In this document: positions 60,992 to 64,000 of the stretch, in pieces
Position numbering within the stretch: the first letter of the stretch is position 1
How the letters are laid out: every line of letters starts with the position of its first letter
NCBI GenBank assembly: GCA_019415945.1
Contig: DXYF01000034.1
Span: 1 to 64,000 of the forward strand
Direction: 5' to 3'
Length of the DNA stretch: 64,000 nt
Source: Clostridiales bacterium
Lineage (GTDB): Bacteria; Bacillota; Clostridia; Oscillospirales; Acutalibacteraceae
Notes under the pieces: model-generated
The model's input: the letters and a program-made list of their open reading frames with translations, nothing else
What the model was told of the DNA's origin: nothing
The model's database searches: none
Translations under genes and position numbers: made by a program

Positions 60992-62239
60992 TTAAAACGG
61001 TAAATCGTCAGCTGCAGTTACCGTGCTTATCGGTCTTGCAATTCTTCCTGTTGTGTTTTCATACGATACCTCGCTGAACCTTTGAAACATTCCGTTGAAG
61101 TTGTAATTTATGACGCCTGTGTTTCCGAACTTGTTTTTATCAAGTATCAGCTTTGTTTCGGAAGGTCTTGACTTTCCGCTTTCCTTGTCGTTTACATACG
61201 GTCTGTGCAAGAGTATTACATAATCGCTGTCCTGTTCAAGTCCTCCGCTCTCTTTTAAGTCTGACATCGTGGGTGTTTCTTTTCCGGCTCTTGTTATCTG
61301 CGACAGCACTATAAAACAGCATTTTGTCTCCTTTGAGCATTTCTTAAGCTGCTGACTTATGTAATCAATCCTCTGTCTGTTGTCGGCAAATTTTTTCTGC
61401 GTCGTTATTATCTGCACAAAGTCAATTATCACAAGTTTCGGTCTGTGGCCGTACACATATGATGTTATCCGCTCAACATCATACATATCATCAATCACGG
61501 TTATGTTTTTATAAACATCAAGCGTTCTTTCGACTTTTTCAAATTCAGCATCGCTTAGCCTGTGCTTATGGACCCTGCCGTACTCAATTTCAAGATTATC
61601 TGCAATTATCCTGTCGTATATCATTCTGCCTGACATTTCCAGACTGAAAAACACACTCTTTGATTCAAAGCAAGCCTTTAGTATATTTATCGCAAATGTT
61701 GTTTTACCTGTTGACGGTCTTGCACCTATCGTCGCTATCGTTCCCTCAACAAATCCTCCGCAAAGCAAATCGTCAAGCTGTTCAAACCCCGTCGAAACGG
61801 TTTCAAACTTTTTAAAAAACTCCTGCAAATATTTTTCGGAGTTATCGGCTGCAAGCTCCGTTCTTTTTTCTGCCTGCCTCGCAATCTCTTTGAGCTCGGC
61901 AGCGGATACAGTCGGAGAAAACGCAAGCGACTGCGTCTGACTTAACAGCCATTTCTGCGTTGCCTGTCTGACAAAGCTGTTTACCGTTTCTTCTGTATTA
62001 CTCCTCATCGGAGCATTTTCGCAGCCTGAGATGACATATGCCTTTGCTTCATCGGATAGGCTGCCGATTATCACCGCTTTGTCAGCCTGCGGATTTTCGG
62101 AAATTTTATTAAACGCTTCTTTTGCGGGTTCGTCGGTAAAGTCATTTTTTTGCAGCTTTGCAAGCAAAATCAAGCGAATGTCATTAAACAGCAATAAAGC
62201 TCCGATTACGCTTTGCTCAAATTCATCGTACTTATTCAT
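60992..62239 (-). CDS. DnaB-type replicative helicase of the phage
   Basis: 415 residues: DnaB N-terminal domain (about 1-100), then RecA-like helicase with Walker A GARPSTGKTTFAINI, Walker B LVIIDFVQII, and the ILLHRPYVNDKES region with LDKNKFGNTG. Shorter than cellular DnaB. Probably loaded at the phage origin by the preceding gene's product. Confidence 0.92.
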   Translation of the reverse strand: MNKYDEFEQSVIGALLLFNDIRLILLAKLQKNDFTDEPAKEAFNKISENPQADKAVIIGSLSDEAKAYVISGCENAPMRSNTEETVNSFVRQATQKWLLSQTQSLAFSPTVSAAELKEIARQAEKRTELAADNSEKYLQEFFKKFETVSTGFEQLDDLLCGGFVEGTIATIGARPSTGKTTFAINILKACFESKSVFFSLEMSGRMIYDRIIADNLEIEYGRVHKHRLSDAEFEKVERTLDVYKNITVIDDMYDVERITSYVYGHRPKLVIIDFVQIITTQKKFADNRQRIDYISQQLKKCSKETKCCFIVLSQITRAGKETPTMSDLKESGGLEQDSDYVILLHRPYVNDKESGKSRPSETKLILDKNKFGNTGVINYNFNGMFQRFSEVSYENTTGRIARPISTVTAADDLPF

Positions 62240-62846
62240 TAAGCTTACCTGTCTTTATTGCGTAGGCGATTATTTTATCCTGCCAGTTTTCCCAGTCGGC
62301 TTTTTCCGATTCCATTAACAACATAAACTCATCGCAGAAATATGCGTCGTCACATCCCGTATATTCTTCGTAGAATTTTCTTATCTCGCAAAACTCGGGT
62401 TTCAAAGCAGGTTGCCCGCAAGGCAAACCTGCGGCAGAAACCTCCTGTCGTAAATTAATATCTTTAGATATTAATTTACTTTTGTTTATTTTATTTTGCT
62501 TGTTTTGGGTTGTTTTGGGTTGTTTTGGGTTGTTTTCGGTTGTTTTGGGTTGTTTTTTTGCATTTTGATTGCCCTTAGGTGCTCCGCCCTTTTTACCGTT
62601 CTCGCGATTACGCTTAATTACCGATATATATTTCTTTCTGCCTTTATCAATTCCGGGCTTAAATGCATTAAAGGCAAGTCTTACAGCTGAATCAAGCTGA
62701 CTTTGGTCTATGTCCTGATTTTCGGCATATTCAAACAACAGCTTAAAAAGCTTTCCCGCTTTTGTGTCGCTGAGAATATTTACGCAGTCTTTAAGTGCGG
62801 TATCCACCATAAAATTCGGCATTGCTATGTCTTTTTCTTCATTCAC
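62232..62846 (-). CDS. phage replication protein, DUF6291-like
   Basis: 204 residues from GTG at 62846 (GGGAGG upstream). N-terminal 85 residues match the DUF6291 type (VDTALKDCVNILSDTKAGKLFKLLFEYA); then a basic region with GKKGGAPKGNQNAKKQ and a low-complexity stretch of PKQPKTTQNK units; the end (CEIRKFYEEYTGCDD...WENWQDKIIAYAIK) is a conserved C-terminal segment. Likely origin-binding or helicase-loading role by position. Confidence 0.7.
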   Translation of the reverse strand: MNEEKDIAMPNFMVDTALKDCVNILSDTKAGKLFKLLFEYAENQDIDQSQLDSAVRLAFNAFKPGIDKGRKKYISVIKRNRENGKKGGAPKGNQNAKKQPKTTENNPKQPKTTQNKQNKINKSKLISKDINLRQEVSAAGLPCGQPALKPEFCEIRKFYEEYTGCDDAYFCDEFMLLMESEKADWENWQDKIIAYAIKTGKLNE

Positions 62847-63162
62847 ATTTTTCCCTCCCGTCAATCAGCCGTGCAATCTGTCTGCATTTCTCACAACCGT
62901 CAATACAGAGTTCTGCGTGTCCTAATATTTTCTCAATTTCCCTGTGCCGCTTTAAAATTTCAAGCCAGAGAATCAACTGTTCATAAATTTCTCTGTAACC
63001 TAACTGATATTCTTTTAATTCATCTCTCGTCAGTTTATTCTGGTGATACCGTTCAATGCAGACATCGAGAGCGTAATAATAGAACTTTTCAAAATAATCG
63101 GCTTTCTGCGGCAATGATTTTTTCTGCTTTATAAGCTTTTCGATTTCAAAAGCCGTGAGCAT
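62839..63162 (-). CDS. helical phage protein of unknown function
   Basis: 107 residues after GGAGGCCGAAAACTT. Mostly helical (ERYHQNKLTRDELKEYQLGYREIYEQL), with a cysteine set near the end (CIDGCEKCRQ...CE). Overlaps the neighbours on both sides, suggesting coupled expression. Confidence 0.65.
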   Translation of the reverse strand: MLTAFEIEKLIKQKKSLPQKADYFEKFYYYALDVCIERYHQNKLTRDELKEYQLGYREIYEQLILWLEILKRHREIEKILGHAELCIDGCEKCRQIARLIDGREKCE

Positions 63163-63461
63163 AAGTTTTCGGCCTCCTCTAAGCTTCTTAAAATTATGTA
63201 TTCATATCCTAATTTTTCTACGGCAGACTGAAAACGCTTTTGCTGCTTGCTCTGGTGTCCCGAGGGCGTTTTTATTTCTATAAATATTGCTGTGCCGCCC
63301 TTTGCAAAAAGCGTTAAATCCGACAGTCCCGGCACTCCTGTGACTATAGGAGCACCGTACTCTGTAATATAGGTCCCCACATTATTCCTGAGCACCAACC
63401 CGACTTCCGACAGCTTTACACGGATAGCGTTTTGCAGCTGTGTTTCCTTTTTTTGTGCCAT
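63129..63461 (-). CDS. VRR-NUC domain nuclease
   Basis: 110 residues after AAGGGGAATGTTAA. Motifs of the VRR-NUC fold: NAIRVKLSEVGLVLRNNVG, GVPGLSDLTLF with the catalytic Asp, and FIEIKTPSGHQSKQQKRFQ. A standalone phage nuclease next to the SNF2-type helicase, probably acting together on branched DNA in replication or recombination. Confidence 0.88.
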   Translation of the reverse strand: MAQKKETQLQNAIRVKLSEVGLVLRNNVGTYITEYGAPIVTGVPGLSDLTLFAKGGTAIFIEIKTPSGHQSKQQKRFQSAVEKLGYEYIILRSLEEAENLCSRLLKSKSL

Positions 63462-64000
63462 TTAACATTCCCCTTGCTTTTGCCTGATAATATGCCCAAC
63501 CGGGCTTGTAGCCCTTTTGTTTGGCATATTCCTGTAATTCGCTCATATTCCGACATTCGGCAGGCGTTAAATAATTCCTCACCCTGCGCTCAATTATCAT
63601 TTTTTCATCAACTTTAATAAGTTTTTCGTCCTTTTTTACTGTTTGTCCTTTTACTTCAAACTTAAAATCGCAATGAGGACAAACTCTTGCAGAAGCAGGC
63701 ACGACGCTGAAGCAGTTACAGCAGGTTTTTACAGGCGCTTCGCCTTTTGTTCCTCTCTTTTTTCTGCCCTCAAGCGTCCACTCTCTGTCATCGTCGGGAA
63801 GTCCGAAACGCTCCCAGTTATCTGTGTGGTCAATTATTATCGCACGCTTATCGGGTTTATATCTCATACACCGCATAGATTGCTGAATATACAGCGTAAG
63901 CGATTTTGTAGGTCTTGCAAGAATTGAAACCTCACAGTCGGGAACATCAAAGCCTTCGCTTATAAGGTCCACATTTGAAAGAATTTTTATATCTCCTTTT
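63382..64000 (-). CDS. SF2 DEAD/DEAH helicase, C-terminal part (continues past window)
   Basis: The open frame runs off the right edge, so only the last 206 residues are seen: helicase motifs V-VI (ISEGFDVPDCEVSILARPTKSLTLYIQQSMRCMR), then a zinc ribbon (CCNCFSVVPASARVCPHC) and a basic tail. The tail overlaps the nuclease gene by 80 bp. Common replication-region helicase of Firmicutes phages. Confidence 0.85.
   Translation of the reverse strand, partial: KGDIKILSNVDLISEGFDVPDCEVSILARPTKSLTLYIQQSMRCMRYKPDKRAIIIDHTDNWERFGLPDDDREWTLEGRKKRGTKGEAPVKTCCNCFSVVPASARVCPHCDFKFEVKGQTVKKDEKLIKVDEKMIIERRVRNYLTPAECRNMSELQEYAKQKGYKPGWAYYQAKARGMLNGTKKGNTAAKRYPCKAVGSRVGAQE

Larger units (their letters stand above)
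36980..64000. mobile_element. siphovirus-like prophage, truncated by the window edge
   Basis: Left end inferred at the 3' end of tRNA-Leu from gene content and arm-type repeats; integrase and right end lie outside the window. Apart from possible att sequences, all genes run on the minus strand: replication at the right, then terminases, portal, capsid, tail, lysis and lysogenic end genes at the left. Head genes resemble the minor-capsid-1/2/3 trio of Streptococcus/Lactococcus type siphophages. No obvious inactivation of structural genes is seen, so it may be intact. Confidence 0.85.

Noticed and set aside
62500..62560. Regular repeats that might suggest a CRISPR array
   Set aside because: Ten-base unit without spacers, in frame in a coding region. 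No CRISPR array or cas gene was seen anywhere in the window.

Overview
The window looks like a chromosomal segment of a low-GC Gram-positive anaerobe, most likely class Clostridia and close to Oscillospiraceae/Ruminococcaceae. This is inferred from the gene content and order (yceD-rpmF, the dnaG-rpoD block, a ymfF/ymfH pair, ychF, lgt-folD), the strong AGGAGG-type ribosome sites and the style of the mobile elements. No 16S or other decisive marker is present.

Three blocks can be told apart. (1) Core chromosome, 1-13.8 kb and 26.1-36.98 kb, mostly on the minus strand. It carries DNA replication and uptake genes (holA, comEC, dnaG), RNA and ribosome genes (rnmV, der, rpmF, yceD, an RsuA-type pseudouridine synthase), lipid and lipoprotein genes (plsY, lgt), housekeeping enzymes (apt, HIT, eno, folD, an HAD phosphatase, a thioesterase), a sugar-ABC ATPase, rpoD, and a pair of M16 peptidases ending at a tRNA-Leu(GAG).

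(2) An integrative mobilizable element of about 12.3 kb (13,838-26,161) sits in the 5' end of ychF. A 17-bp identical core, ATGAAATTAGGTATAGT, is present at both ends. The native ychF promoter and ribosome site are stranded on the left with a 22-codon stub, and the element supplies a new ribosome site to the intact ychF on the right. The element has a tyrosine integrase, an excisionase, a MobT/Rep_trans relaxase with a hairpin-rich oriT candidate just upstream, a short FtsK/TcpA-like coupling ATPase, a sigma-region-4 regulator and small unknowns. Cargo includes a membrane-tethered ECF sigma factor with a repeat-rich outer domain, a J-domain protein, an unrecognised AT-rich 436-residue protein, and a well-formed candidate type I toxin/antisense RNA pair. 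It has no type IV secretion channel, so it would need a helper.

(3) A siphovirus-type prophage starts at the 3' end of tRNA-Leu (about 36,980) and runs past the right edge. From left to right, reversed relative to transcription, it has: att arm repeats, two independently promoted end genes (a 10-codon unit and a 2-TM protein), lysis (amidase, holin), tail tip and fibre, tape measure, an inserted promoter-gene-terminator moron, frameshifted tail chaperones, tail tube, head-tail joining genes, capsid, scaffold, a minor head protein fused to an HExxH domain, portal, terminases, a late regulator, and then the early/replication region (YopX, dUTPase, DnaB-type helicase, VRR-NUC nuclease, an SNF2-like helicase cut by the window edge). 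Many intrinsic terminators lie inside the late operon.

The most interesting unexplained items are the toxin/antisense locus, the ychF 5'-end integration, the tethered sigma factor, the two self-contained prophage cassettes, and a covarying tandem 95-bp structured repeat between apt and comEC.
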